Shown here one piece after another: positions 16,851 through 26,439 of a stretch of 64,000 nt of DNA. Location: positions 62,001 to 126,000 of the forward strand of contig CAZUDI010000004.1 of the NCBI GenBank assembly GCA_964618975.1, given 5' to 3'. A program made the position numbers and the translations under genes. Under the pieces are notes generated by a model. The model did no database searches, had not been told where the DNA came from, and saw only the letters and a program-made list of their open reading frames with translations. Numbering within the stretch: position 1 is the first letter of the stretch; each line of letters begins with the position of its first letter. This DNA comes from CAZUDI01 sp964618975. Lineage in GTDB: Bacteria; Desulfobacterota; Desulfomonilia; UBA1062.

Positions 16851-17441
16851 GTGACGAATAGTCTGACGCTCATCGGCCAAGGCCTGCATATCCTGCTCAC
16901 CATCTACCTGTGGATCGTGATCGTCGGTGCCTTGATCTCCTGGGTCAATCCCAATCCCTACAATCCCATCGTGCGCACCTTGAGGCGCCTGACCGAACCC
17001 GCCTTCACCTGGTGCCGGCAAGTACTGCCCCTGCGCTTCGGGGGGATCGACTTCTCGCCCGTGCTCGTGATCGCGGGTGTGGTCTTCCTGGATGTGGCCC
17101 TGGTGGGCTCCCTGGTGGAGTCAGGCCACGTACTGGCCAACATCCTGCTGGGTCTGGCCCAGGTCGTGCATATCTTCCTCACCCTCTACCTGTGGATCGT
17201 GGTCATCGCGGCCATCATTTCCTGGGTGAGTCCCGATCCTTACAACCCTATCGTGCGCCTCTTCCTCGCCGCCACCGAGCCGGTATTCGCCTGGCTGAGG
17301 CGCAGGGTTCCCCTGCAGCTCGGGGGGATCGACTTCTCGCCCGTGCTGGTCATCGCCGCCATCGTCCTGCTGGATACCGTCATAACGCGCGCCCTGATGA
17401 CGACGGCGTTGTCCATGAAGATGCAAGGAGGTCTTTTCTGA
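16851..17441 (+). CDS. yggT: YggT family membrane protein with two YggT repeats
   Basis: This 196-residue integral membrane protein contains two tandem YggT units, about residues 8-95 and 100-185, each with two hydrophobic helices around the conserved (N/D)PYNPIVR and FGGIDFSPVLVI-type motifs. The function of YggT is uncertain; it has been linked to osmotic tolerance and, in Gram-positives as YlmG, to cell division. GTG 16851 follows GGAGGGAG. The stop overlaps the divIVA ATG by one base, so the two are coupled. A weak promoter (TTGCAA 16792-16797, CAATAT 16815-16820) may drive the operon. Confidence 0.88.
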   Translation: MTNSLTLIGQGLHILLTIYLWIVIVGALISWVNPNPYNPIVRTLRRLTEPAFTWCRQVLPLRFGGIDFSPVLVIAGVVFLDVALVGSLVESGHVLANILLGLAQVVHIFLTLYLWIVVIAAIISWVSPDPYNPIVRLFLAATEPVFAWLRRRVPLQLGGIDFSPVLVIAAIVLLDTVITRALMTTALSMKMQGGLF

Positions 17442-18004
17442 TGTTTGTGACACCGGAAATGATTCGGGAACAGCGCTTCAAGGTGAAGCTCTCGGGCTTC
17501 GACAAAGACGAGGTCATCCACTTTCTGATGGAGCTTGCCAACGATCTCGAGACCCTCATCGAAGACAACGCCGCCCTCAAGGACGAGGTGCAGTCCCTGC
17601 GCTCCAAGCAGACCGACTTGGAAGAGCTTTTTCTCTCCGCCAAAAAATTTTCGGACGAAAAGCTCGATCATGCCCGCGGCGAGGCACGCCGGATCATGGC
17701 CGAGGCCGAACACAAGGCGCAGGAGCTTCTCGAGGCGGCCAAGCTGCGCATCTCCCAGGCCGAGCACAAGGCCCGGGAGCTCCAGGAAGCCGCCCAGAAC
17801 GCCGCCGTGGAGCTAAAGGATGCCGCCGCACTCCAGACCCGGGAGATCCTCTCCGAGGTGGAAAAGAGCAAGGCTACCCTCGAACGCGAGGTTGTCGAGC
17901 TCAGAACCAGGAAAAAGTCCCTTTTCTCTGAGCTTACGGCGGTGATCGAATCCCAGCGCTCCTGGATCAGGCAGATGTCGGATGTGGATTCGGGCCAAGA
18001 ATGA
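17441..18004 (+). CDS. divIVA: DivIVA domain coiled-coil protein
   Basis: This 187-residue protein begins with a DivIVA membrane-curvature domain (VTPEMIREQRFKVKLSGFDKDEVIHFL) and continues as a long Ala/Glu/Lys coiled coil with the repeat AEHKA(Q/R)EL(L/Q)EAA near residues 88-125. DivIVA proteins sit at negatively curved membrane such as poles and septa and recruit division or segregation factors. It is the middle gene of yggT-divIVA-yggU, a common arrangement. The ATG overlaps the yggT stop and has AGGAGG 11 bases upstream. Confidence 0.9.
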   Translation: MFVTPEMIREQRFKVKLSGFDKDEVIHFLMELANDLETLIEDNAALKDEVQSLRSKQTDLEELFLSAKKFSDEKLDHARGEARRIMAEAEHKAQELLEAAKLRISQAEHKARELQEAAQNAAVELKDAAALQTREILSEVEKSKATLEREVVELRTRKKSLFSELTAVIESQRSWIRQMSDVDSGQE

Positions 18005-18266
18005 TCTCACCCTGATTACCTGCCGCGTCTATCCCAACGCCAGACAGGACGCCCTGGAAGAAATCCGCGACGAGCACCTGGTCGTACGCCTTAATTCACC
18101 CCCCATCGAGGGCCGCGCCAACAAGGCCCTGATCGCGCTGCTCGCAAAGCGCCTGGGGCTTGCCAAATCGCGCTGTACCATCGTTCAGGGACACAAGCAG
18201 CGGATCAAGGTGGTCGGTGTGTCAGGAATGACACCCGAGGAGGTTCGAAAGACTTTAATGGCCTGA
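17982..18266 (+). CDS. yggU: DUF167 (YggU) family protein
   Basis: This 94-residue small alpha/beta protein of the DUF167/YggU family has the conserved segment LNSPPIEGRANKALIALLAKRLGLAKSRC (quoted in parts: PPIEGRANKALI, KRLGLAKS) and the VQGHKQRIKVV strand. No biochemical role is known. It starts with GTG inside the end of divIVA (23-base overlap) and is the last gene of the operon. CCCAAGG and CCTTGGG (around 18278 and 18305) form an inverted repeat after it, before the convergent CBS gene. Confidence 0.88.
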   Translation: MWIRAKNDLTLITCRVYPNARQDALEEIRDEHLVVRLNSPPIEGRANKALIALLAKRLGLAKSRCTIVQGHKQRIKVVGVSGMTPEEVRKTLMA

Positions 18267-18339
18267 GGGTCGCATTCCCCAAGGCTTGCAGCGGAAAGCC
18301 GGGTCCTTGGGCTTGCCCGGGGTTCCTATCCCTGACGGG

Positions 18340-18939
18340 TCATTCAATAACATTCACACCGCGATACCCCAGGTTTTTGAGTTCCCGGGCCACGCCGGCC
18401 GGATCGCCCCCCGAGATCCTGAAGTGGTGGATCGTATCATCCTCGTTGATCGACATCCCTACGCTGATGACGTAGCCTCCCTGCTCCTCGATGAGAGACA
18501 CCACCTCATCAAAGGACCCGTGCACGTTCTTGAGAACTACATCGATCCTGGCCCCGGCCTTGAGCACACCCATGATCTCAATGAAGGCCCGCAGGATATC
18601 CTTGACCGTGATAATGCCCACCACCCTACCGTCATCGATGACCGGCAGGCAGCCGACGTTTTCCGTATAAATGATGCGGGCCGCGTTCTCCAGCGAGGTT
18701 TCGGGACTGATAGTGAAAGGGTTCTGAATCATGAGCTCTCGCACCTTGAGGCTCTCCAGCATAGAGGCGAGTACGGCCTGCTTCAGTTCGCTCGAGGTCA
18801 CCAGCCCGATACAGGCGCCGCCCGTGACCACGGGAAGATGCCGTACATCGTTCTTCTTCATCACCGTGAGCGCCTCCCTGACCCCCGCCTCGGGCCCGAT
18901 GGTGACGACCTCCGTTGTCATCCAGTTCGCTACCTTCAT
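18340..18939 (-). CDS. CBS-domain protein with C-terminal ACT-like domain (AcuB type)
   Basis: The 199-residue protein has two CBS motifs (about residues 1-60, MTTEVVTIGPEAGVREAL; and 65-125, MIQNPFTISPETSLENAARI) followed by an ACT-like domain (about 130-199, IDVVLKNVHGSFDEVVSLI). CBS pairs usually bind adenosine nucleotides, and ACT domains bind amino acids, so this is likely a small ligand sensor. The AcuB name comes from acetoin utilisation in Bacillus, but no acetoin genes are near. It stands alone between convergent and co-oriented genes. Confidence 0.82.
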   Translation of the reverse strand: MKVANWMTTEVVTIGPEAGVREALTVMKKNDVRHLPVVTGGACIGLVTSSELKQAVLASMLESLKVRELMIQNPFTISPETSLENAARIIYTENVGCLPVIDDGRVVGIITVKDILRAFIEIMGVLKAGARIDVVLKNVHGSFDEVVSLIEEQGGYVISVGMSINEDDTIHHFRISGGDPAGVARELKNLGYRGVNVIE

Positions 18940-18998
18940 GGAGAGTACTTATACCAGATAATCCCCCCCGGTGAAACGCCTGAATCGCGGCGGGGCGT

Positions 18999-20327
18999 TC
19001 ACCACCCTTCCTGTCCGTCACGCTGGGCCAGCAGATACGCCAGGGCCTGCTCCGTTGTGTGCACCACACCCGCGGCCCGCGCTTCCTCCACCCTTTCCAG
19101 GCAGTCCCCCAGCCGAGGCCCCGCCTCCAGACCCAGGGCCTCCATGAGGGAGGCCCCCTTCAGCAGGGGGGTCTCTTTATGTGGCAGATAGATGGAGCGA
19201 TAGTATTCCCAGATCCCTCGTATGTCCGCCTCCCTGTGCCCCCGAGCAACGCGGTCGCCCCGAAAGGCGGCGCCTGATAGAAGGAGCGCCTCGGGCACAG
19301 AGCCCTCGATCGTCCGCAGGAGGCGATGCCGTCCCAGGTCTCCCGGAGCGTCCCCCCCAAGCGCCGCCTCAACCAAACCCTGGCTGTTAGCCAGGGCGCG
19401 AACCAGGGCGATACTCCGGGCGGAGAATCTGAGCGCCTGCATACATACGGAGGCCGCCTCCGCGGCCATTCCCCCGGCGATCCCCAGGAAAAAGGCCCCC
19501 ATACGCAAGGCAGCGGCCCGTGAGAACCCGACCTGAAGCTCCTCGGCCAGATAGCCCCCCAGGCCGGGCAGGATCGACTCCGCCCCCGGCAGGAGGTCAT
19601 CGATCCCTTCGGCCAATGCTATCCCCTGCAGCCAGGTAATGGCCCCTCCCTGAGGCAGCCCCTCCCCGCGGCCGAAGACGCTCGCCAGCAGTCCGGCCTC
19701 GTCCATCAGACCGAAGATCCCGGAGCCGCCCGGGAGGTTCAGCGCAGAGGCCAGTTCCTGTTGAATCCGCTCCGGGGCCACAGCCTCCAGGCAATAATCC
19801 CCGCACCTGAGCAGGGTGCGGGTGTGCGCCTCAAGCTCGAAGGAGAGCATCAGGGCAAAGCGCAGGCTCCTCAGGGACCGCAAAGGATCGTCGGCCAGCG
19901 TCCCCTCCCCGACGAGCCGGATCACCCGGTCTCTCAGATCCCGCATTCCGTTCAGCGGATCGATGCAGGTGCCCTCTTGCAGGTCGAACGCCATGGCGTT
20001 GATGGTCAGATCCCTCAGGTGCAGATCGTCCTCGATGCCGCCCCCCCTTGCCTGCGCGATGTCGATTGTCAGGTGCGCCTCCCGCGTGGCGAGGCGCACC
20101 ACACCTCGCGCGCGGTCCAGCCAGAAGGCCTTCCACGCAAGGCGCTTGGCGAGGCGCTCAGCCAGCGGCCACACCTCGTCCAGGGTGACGATATCGATGT
20201 CCACAGGTTCACGGTCCAAAAGCAGATCGCGTACAAACCCGCCCACCAGGAAGGCCGACGGCGGCAGCAGGTCCCGGATACATCCGAGGACCGGATTACT
20301 TGAGACGGCTCTCCACAGATCGGGCAT
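18999..20327 (-). CDS. CCA tRNA nucleotidyltransferase / poly(A) polymerase family protein
   Basis: This 442-residue class II nucleotidyltransferase has VGGFVRDLLLDREPVDIDIVT (in parts: GGFVRDLL and the metal-binding DID), RDLTINAMAFDL and the DDPLRSLRSLRFA motif of tRNA-recognising enzymes. It should add or repair the 3' CCA of tRNA, though poly(A) polymerases and split A- or CC-adding enzymes share these motifs. No HD phosphohydrolase motif is visible. ATG 20327 lies inside the end of hisD (32-base overlap) with GGAGG three bases upstream; ATG 20354 is an alternative. The window's own tRNA encodes its CCA. Confidence 0.85.
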   Translation of the reverse strand: MPDLWRAVSSNPVLGCIRDLLPPSAFLVGGFVRDLLLDREPVDIDIVTLDEVWPLAERLAKRLAWKAFWLDRARGVVRLATREAHLTIDIAQARGGGIEDDLHLRDLTINAMAFDLQEGTCIDPLNGMRDLRDRVIRLVGEGTLADDPLRSLRSLRFALMLSFELEAHTRTLLRCGDYCLEAVAPERIQQELASALNLPGGSGIFGLMDEAGLLASVFGRGEGLPQGGAITWLQGIALAEGIDDLLPGAESILPGLGGYLAEELQVGFSRAAALRMGAFFLGIAGGMAAEAASVCMQALRFSARSIALVRALANSQGLVEAALGGDAPGDLGRHRLLRTIEGSVPEALLLSGAAFRGDRVARGHREADIRGIWEYYRSIYLPHKETPLLKGASLMEALGLEAGPRLGDCLERVEEARAAGVVHTTEQALAYLLAQRDGQEGW

Positions 20328-21585
20328 GGGCCTCCAGTTCCTCGGCGCGGGCAATGCGGGCCGCCAGCGGCCCCAGGCGCGAGATGGCCGCCTGTGAACA
20401 GGCGATGATGGAGGAACGCTTCACGAAATCATGCACCCCCAGGGGCGAGGAAAAGCGCGCCGTGGATCCTGTGGGCAGGGTGTGGTTCGGCCCGGCGATA
20501 TAATCCCCCAAGGCCTCCGGGCTGTGGTGGCCGAGGAAGATGGCCCCGGCGTTGCGGATGAGGCCGAGATAATCCCAGGCATTGTCCACCATGAGCTCCA
20601 GGTGCTCCGGGGCCACGCGGTTGGCGATGGAAAGCGCCTCGTCCACGTCGCGCGTGATCACGCACACCCCATGCTGCGCCAGGGCCGCGGCGATGACCTC
20701 GCGGCGGTCGAGCCTTTGCAGCTCCTGCTCCAGCTGCACCCTCACGGCCTGGGCAAGCTCCACTGAGGGCGTCAGGAGCATGGCCGAGGCCCGGGGATCG
20801 TGCTCGGCCTGCGAGAGCAGGTCGGCCGCCACCATGCCGGGGCGAGCCCTGGCATCGGCGATCACGAGGATCTCGGAGGGACCCGCAAAGGCATCGATTC
20901 CGATGGTCCCCTGCAGGATCCGCTTGGCGTGTGCCACGTAGATATTGCCCGGACCCACCACCTTGTCCACCTTGGGCACGCTTTCCGTGCCATAGGCCAG
21001 GGCCGCTATCGCCTGGGCCCCGCCGATACGGTACAGACGCTCGACCCCGGCGATGTGTGCCGCGGCCAGCAGGGCATCCTTCACCTCCCCGCCGGGGGTG
21101 GGGGTCACGACCACGATATCCTGCACCCCGGCCAGACGGGCCGGGATCACGTTCATAAGCACGGTGGAGGGGAAGGCGTTCCGGCCCCCGGGGACATAGA
21201 CGCCCACGCGTTCGATGGGGCTCACCTTCTGGCCGAGGATCATGCCCTCGTCCGTGGTGGTGATCCACGACGTCTCGAGCTCGTGCCGGTGGAAGTCTTC
21301 GATCCTTTGGGCCGCCACCTGGAGGGCCTCCAAGAGGTGAGCGCTCACGCGCGCGGGGGCCTGCGCAATCTGTTCCGCGTTGATCACGAGACCCTCTGCG
21401 GCCGGATCGAAGTGGTCGAATTCGCGGGTATAGGCCATCAGGGCCGCATCCCCCTGGCCGCGAACCGCCGCGATGATCTCCCTGACCCGCGCATCCACCG
21501 CCTCCGGCAGGTCCTGCGCGCGCTCCAGGATACGACCCAGCGCCTCCTCCCAACCCGCATCCCGGGTACAGATCGTCTCCATCAT
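20296..21585 (-). CDS. hisD: Histidinol dehydrogenase
   Basis: HisD carries out the last two steps of histidine synthesis, oxidising L-histidinol to L-histidine with two NAD+. The 429-residue protein has the family signature around VDKVVGPGNIYVAHAKRIL, the zinc-binding and catalytic segments QAEHDPRASA and VAPEHLELM (the Glu-His pair), and the nucleotide region YVPGGRNAFPSTVLM. No other his gene is here; hisD next to murA is a recurrent arrangement in delta-type genomes and many Gram-negatives. The start overlaps the murA stop by four bases. Confidence 0.97.
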   Translation of the reverse strand: MMETICTRDAGWEEALGRILERAQDLPEAVDARVREIIAAVRGQGDAALMAYTREFDHFDPAAEGLVINAEQIAQAPARVSAHLLEALQVAAQRIEDFHRHELETSWITTTDEGMILGQKVSPIERVGVYVPGGRNAFPSTVLMNVIPARLAGVQDIVVVTPTPGGEVKDALLAAAHIAGVERLYRIGGAQAIAALAYGTESVPKVDKVVGPGNIYVAHAKRILQGTIGIDAFAGPSEILVIADARARPGMVAADLLSQAEHDPRASAMLLTPSVELAQAVRVQLEQELQRLDRREVIAAALAQHGVCVITRDVDEALSIANRVAPEHLELMVDNAWDYLGLIRNAGAIFLGHHSPEALGDYIAGPNHTLPTGSTARFSSPLGVHDFVKRSSIIACSQAAISRLGPLAARIARAEELEAHARSVESRLK

Positions 21586-22847
21586 AATCCGCCCTTTCTC
21601 CTTTCCACCAGAGCCCCGGCCTTGATCAGCTTGCGGTCCAGGGCCTCGTAGCCCCGGTCCAGATGGTAGATCCGCCGTATCTCCGTGACGCCGGCGGCAT
21701 TGAGTCCGGCCAAAACCAGGCTGGCTGAGGCTCTTAGGTCGGTGGCCATGACCGAAGCCCCTTCAAAGCGCTCGATCCCACGCACGATCACGGTACGGCC
21801 CTTTTCCTCCAGTTGCGCCCCCATACGCATCATCTCCGGCACGTGCATGAAGCGGTTTTCGAAGATATTTTCGGTGATGCTGGAAACCCCGCTCGCGATG
21901 CAGGCCAGGGCCATGATCTGCGCCTGCATGTCGGTCGGAAAGCCAGGGTAGGGCAGGGTGTTCACCTCCACGGGCCTGAGGTCGACCCGTCCGTCCACAT
22001 GCAGACTCCCGCCCTCCAGCTCGCGCATGATCACCCCCATCTCGCTGAGCTTTTCCATGACGGCGACGATGTGCTCCGGAACGACGCCCCTGAGCGTCAG
22101 CTCCCCCTGAGTGATGGCGGCTGCTACGATCAGGGTGCCCGCCTCGATGCGGTCCGGGATCACCGCATAATCCACCCCCTTCAGGGAGGACACCCCTTCG
22201 ATGATGACCGTACTCTCACCGGCACCCTCGATATGGGCCCCCATTCTATTCAACACCTTTGCCAGATCCGCGATCTCGGGCTCCTTGGCCGCACCCTCAA
22301 TCGTGGTGGTGCCCCGGGCCAGGGTGGCCGCCATCATGATGTTTTCGGTCCCGCCCACCGTGGGGGTGTCGAACACGATGCGCGTACCCTCCAATCCCTC
22401 GGTATGCGCCACGACATCCCCGTGGGAGAGCTCGATTTCGGCCCCCATCTTGGCCAGGGCCTTCAGATGCATATCGATAGGCCGCACCCCGATGGCACAC
22501 CCTCCGGGCAGGGAGACCGAGGCTCGTTTGAAGCGGGCCAGCAAAGGTCCCAGGACCAGGATAGAGGCCCGCATGCTCTTGACCAGCTCATACGGTGCCG
22601 CAAAACAGTTAATGGAGGTCGGGTCGATCACGACCGTGTTGTCTTCCTCTCGGTGGGAGGTCAGACCGAGGGTGGCAAGCACATCGAGGATGGTGGCAAT
22701 ATCGCGCAGATCGGGTATATTGTGGTAACAGCACGGACTCTCCGCCAGGATCGAGGAACACAGGATAGGCAGGGCCGCATTCTTGGCCCCGGAAACACAC
22801 ACCTCTCCCTGCAGCGGCCGGCCGCCCCTTATCACGAAGTTATCCAT
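21582..22847 (-). CDS. murA: UDP-N-acetylglucosamine 1-carboxyvinyltransferase
   Basis: MurA makes the first committed peptidoglycan precursor by transferring enolpyruvate from PEP to UDP-GlcNAc in the cytoplasm. The 421-residue chain shows the substrate-binding Lys22-Asn23 (SGAKNAALPIL) and catalytic Cys117 in PGGCAIGVRPIDMHL, the target of fosfomycin; because Cys is retained, natural resistance by Cys-to-Asp replacement is not expected. It overlaps prmC at its start by eight bases and hisD at its end by four, so it is inside one long minus-strand operon. Confidence 0.97.
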   Translation of the reverse strand: MDNFVIRGGRPLQGEVCVSGAKNAALPILCSSILAESPCCYHNIPDLRDIATILDVLATLGLTSHREEDNTVVIDPTSINCFAAPYELVKSMRASILVLGPLLARFKRASVSLPGGCAIGVRPIDMHLKALAKMGAEIELSHGDVVAHTEGLEGTRIVFDTPTVGGTENIMMAATLARGTTTIEGAAKEPEIADLAKVLNRMGAHIEGAGESTVIIEGVSSLKGVDYAVIPDRIEAGTLIVAAAITQGELTLRGVVPEHIVAVMEKLSEMGVIMRELEGGSLHVDGRVDLRPVEVNTLPYPGFPTDMQAQIMALACIASGVSSITENIFENRFMHVPEMMRMGAQLEEKGRTVIVRGIERFEGASVMATDLRASASLVLAGLNAAGVTEIRRIYHLDRGYEALDRKLIKAGALVERRKGGL

Positions 22848-23691
22848 GCGTCCTTCCCATCACAACCACCCGGGGCTTCCCGGCCAGATCCTTGATCCAT
22901 GTGCGTATCTCCAAGGCACCCGTTGCCGCCACCAGTCGCTCGATCGCAGGGGTCTGATCATATCCCACTTCCATCACCAGAACCCCCTCCGCCTGCAGTC
23001 GGGCGGGCAGTTCCCCGAGCACCCGTTGTATTATATCCAGTCCGTCTTCGCCACCGAAAAGGGCCCCATGCGGCTCGTAGAGCACTACATCCGGATCCAG
23101 AAGCGCCGCCTCGTCCTCGGCCACATACGGGGGATTCATCACGATCAGCGCAAAATCACCCCTTAAGGCCCTGAGCCCGTCAGAGGCCAGCAGGTCAAGG
23201 CGCGGGGCCACCCCGTGGCGACGGGCGTTCTCGCGCGCCACCCCCAATGCACCCCGGCTGACATCATTGGCTACCGCGCGCAGATCGGGGCGTTCGGCCA
23301 GGATAGAGATGATGACCGCCCCCGAACCCACCCCGATCTCCAGGATGGTCGCTCCGTGCGGAGCCAGGGTGCAGGCCTGCTCCACGAGCAGTTCGCTCTC
23401 GGGCCGGGGGATGAGCACGTCGCGCGTGACAGAAAAATCCCGCCCGTAGAACTCCTTGGTCCCCAGGATGTAGGCCACGGGCTCCAGGGCCGCCCTGCGT
23501 CTGATCAGCTGGCGGTAGGCGGCGAGTTCATCCGGGCTCAGGGGTCGGTCCATATCCAGGTACAGATCCAGCCGTCGGAACCCCATCGCGTGGCAGAGCA
23601 GCAATTCCGCATCGAGACGCGCGGTGGGCGACCCCTTTTCTCTCAGATATCCCTGGGACCAGGCGATCAGTGACCTGATGGTCCAGGTCAC
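22840..23691 (-). CDS. prmC: Release factor glutamine methyltransferase
   Basis: PrmC methylates the Gln of the GGQ loop in RF1 and RF2, raising release activity. The 283-residue protein has an N-terminal helical domain (residues 1-75) and a SAM-dependent methyltransferase domain with EIGVGSGAV and the catalytic NPPY motif (VMNPPYVAEDE). It follows prfA, its substrate gene, after three bases. The start is GTG 23691, with GGGAG seven bases upstream, and lies inside a perfect 12-bp stem that also takes in part of the prfA stop. Translation is therefore probably coupled to termination of RF1 synthesis. Confidence 0.96.
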   Translation of the reverse strand: MTWTIRSLIAWSQGYLREKGSPTARLDAELLLCHAMGFRRLDLYLDMDRPLSPDELAAYRQLIRRRAALEPVAYILGTKEFYGRDFSVTRDVLIPRPESELLVEQACTLAPHGATILEIGVGSGAVIISILAERPDLRAVANDVSRGALGVARENARRHGVAPRLDLLASDGLRALRGDFALIVMNPPYVAEDEAALLDPDVVLYEPHGALFGGEDGLDIIQRVLGELPARLQAEGVLVMEVGYDQTPAIERLVAATGALEIRTWIKDLAGKPRVVVMGRTHG

Positions 23692-23694
23692 TGA

Positions 23695-23696
<2 letters not shown>
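23665..23696 (-). promoter_or_regulatory. Perfect hairpin over the prfA stop and prmC start
   Basis: GATCAGTGACCT (minus strand, 23696-23685) pairs fully with AGGTCACTGATC (23676-23665) across an 8-base loop. The 5' arm contains the GTG start of prmC and begins within the prfA TGA. There is no T-tract, so it is unlikely to be a terminator. A ribosome finishing prfA would melt it and free the start. Confidence 0.7.
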
Positions 23697-24762
<1,066 letters not shown>

Positions 24763-24772
24763 AGCTATAGGC

Positions 24773-24994
24773 TTATTTTCCGGCGTCCTTGTTGAGATAA
24801 TCGCCGTATTTGCGGCGGAAGAGCTCGGCCTTCCCGGCGGCTGCCGTGGTACGCTGCTGACCCGTATAGAAGGGATGACAGGCGCTGCAGACCTCAATGC
24901 GGATATCCTTCTTGGTTGACCTGGTCGTGAAGCTGTTTCCGCAGGCGCAGGTAACGGTCGTCTCCTCATATTCCGGGTGGATGTTCTTCTTCAT
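24773..24994 (-). CDS. rpmE: 50S ribosomal protein L31 (zinc-binding type)
   Basis: The 73-residue L31 keeps the zinc-ligand pattern C-x-C (TCACGN) and C-x2-C (CSACHPFYTG), so it is the zinc-dependent 'C+' form, which is typically replaced by a zinc-free paralogue under zinc shortage. It sits between rho and prfA, a conserved arrangement, 12 bases after rho. Confidence 0.96.
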   Translation of the reverse strand: MKKNIHPEYEETTVTCACGNSFTTRSTKKDIRIEVCSACHPFYTGQQRTTAAAGKAELFRRKYGDYLNKDAGK

Positions 24995-25006
24995 GTGTCC
25001 TACTCC

Positions 25007-26254
25007 TTACTTGTTCATGGATTCCAGGAAGTCGGCATTATTATCCGTCTTGCTTAATTTGTCCAGCAGAAATTCAATGCTGTCGATGGGGTTGAGCGGG
25101 CTCAGAAGCTTACGCAGGATCCAGATGCGGTCGAGCTGTTCGGGCGGCAGCAGCAATTCCTCCTTGCGGGTACCCGACTTCGAGATATCAATGGCCGGAA
25201 ACACCCGGCGCTCCATGATGGAGCGGTCGAGGTGGATCTCCATGTTGCCCGTGCCCTTGAACTCCTCGTAGATGACCTCGTCCATACGCGATCCCGTGTC
25301 GATCAGGGCGGTGGCAATGATGGTGATGCTGCCGCCCTCCTCGATATTGCGAGCCGTACCGAAGAAGCGTTTGGGTTTTTGCAGGGCATTGGCGTCGATG
25401 CCCCCGGAAAGCAGCTTGCCCGAGGGCGGGCAGACCGTATTGTGTGCCCGGGCGAGTCGCGTGAGCGAATCGAGCAGGATCACCACGTCCTTCTTGTATT
25501 CCACGAGCCGCTTGGCCTTCTCCATCACCATGCGCGCCACCTGCACGTGCCGCGAGGCCGGTTCGTCGAAGGTGGAGGCCACAACCTCGCCCTTGACCGA
25601 GCGCTGCATGTCGGTGACCTCCTCCGGGCGTTCGTCGATGAGGAGCACCATGAGCACCACCTCGGGCTGGTTGGCGACAATGCTGTTGGCGATGCTCTGG
25701 AGCATCATGGTCTTGCCGGCCTTGGGGGGCGATACAATGATGCCGCGCTGGCCCTTGCCGATGGGGGCCAGCAGATCGAGTGCCCGTCCCGTGAGGTTAT
25801 CGTGCGCCGTCTCGAGGATGAATTTTTCCATGGGGTACAAGGCGGTCAGGTCGCTGAACGGGACCCTATGGCGGGTGGCCTCGGGGTGGGCATTGTTGAT
25901 CGTCTCAAGCTTGAGCAGTGCGAAATAGCGCTCGTTATCCTTGGGCGGCCGGATCTGTCCCTTGATCTCGTCACCCACCTTGAGGTTGAAGCGGCGAATC
26001 TGTGACGGCGAGACATAGATATCGTCCGGTCCGGGCAGGTAGCTGTAATCCGCGGAACGCAGGAAGCCGAACCCGTCCGGAAGGATCTCCAGCACACCAT
26101 CTCCAGAGATGTATCCCTCCTGTTCGGCTTGAGCCTGAAGAATGGCGAAGATCAGTTCCTGCCGGGTGAGGGTGGCGGAGCCTTCGATGTTCAGCGTGTT
26201 GGCGGTTTCCAGCAGTTCTTTGGGCTCAAGCTTTTTCAGATCAGTCAAATGCAT
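25007..26254 (-). CDS. rho: Transcription termination factor Rho
   Basis: This hexameric RNA helicase ends transcription at Rho-dependent sites. The 415-residue protein has the N-terminal helix bundle (KELLETANTL), the cold-shock-like RNA-binding domain (GVLEILPDGFGFLRS and the DDIYVSPSQIRRF loop), Walker A in PPKAGKTMML, the Q-loop region and the R-loop segment. Length matches the compact form without the long insertion. It leads the operon rho-rpmE-prfA-prmC-murA-hisD-cca. The start has AAGGAT upstream. A working Rho fits the many GC hairpins without T-tracts found at gene ends here. Confidence 0.97.
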   Translation of the reverse strand: MHLTDLKKLEPKELLETANTLNIEGSATLTRQELIFAILQAQAEQEGYISGDGVLEILPDGFGFLRSADYSYLPGPDDIYVSPSQIRRFNLKVGDEIKGQIRPPKDNERYFALLKLETINNAHPEATRHRVPFSDLTALYPMEKFILETAHDNLTGRALDLLAPIGKGQRGIIVSPPKAGKTMMLQSIANSIVANQPEVVLMVLLIDERPEEVTDMQRSVKGEVVASTFDEPASRHVQVARMVMEKAKRLVEYKKDVVILLDSLTRLARAHNTVCPPSGKLLSGGIDANALQKPKRFFGTARNIEEGGSITIIATALIDTGSRMDEVIYEEFKGTGNMEIHLDRSIMERRVFPAIDISKSGTRKEELLLPPEQLDRIWILRKLLSPLNPIDSIEFLLDKLSKTDNNADFLESMNK

Positions 26255-26394
26255 CTTCTTATCCTTTCGATTAGTTCAATAGTGAAGTGATTGTATATTG
26301 GGTGGAGATGAGTCTCTTAACGTCAAATTACAGGGTCTCACTAATGGAAGACCTGCCATAAGTCAAGGGGAAAAGTGTACGCCATGGAATAACC

Positions 26395-26412
26395 GCCCCT
26401 GCCGTCAGGGGC
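26395..26412. terminator. GC hairpin after the adenylate cyclase gene
   Basis: GCCCCTG-CCGT-CAGGGGC is a perfect 7-bp stem with a 4-base loop, 28 bases past the cyclase stop. On the minus strand it is followed by GGTTATT only, a weak T-tract; on the plus strand by TTTGTT. Confidence 0.4.
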
Positions 26413-26439
26413 TTTGTTCCGGGGGGGCCTGCGCCCTGC

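Noticed and set aside
16683..17021. An N-terminal extension of SMC by 113 residues
   Set aside because: It would overlap the divergent yggT gene, and the family start motif falls exactly at GTG 16682.
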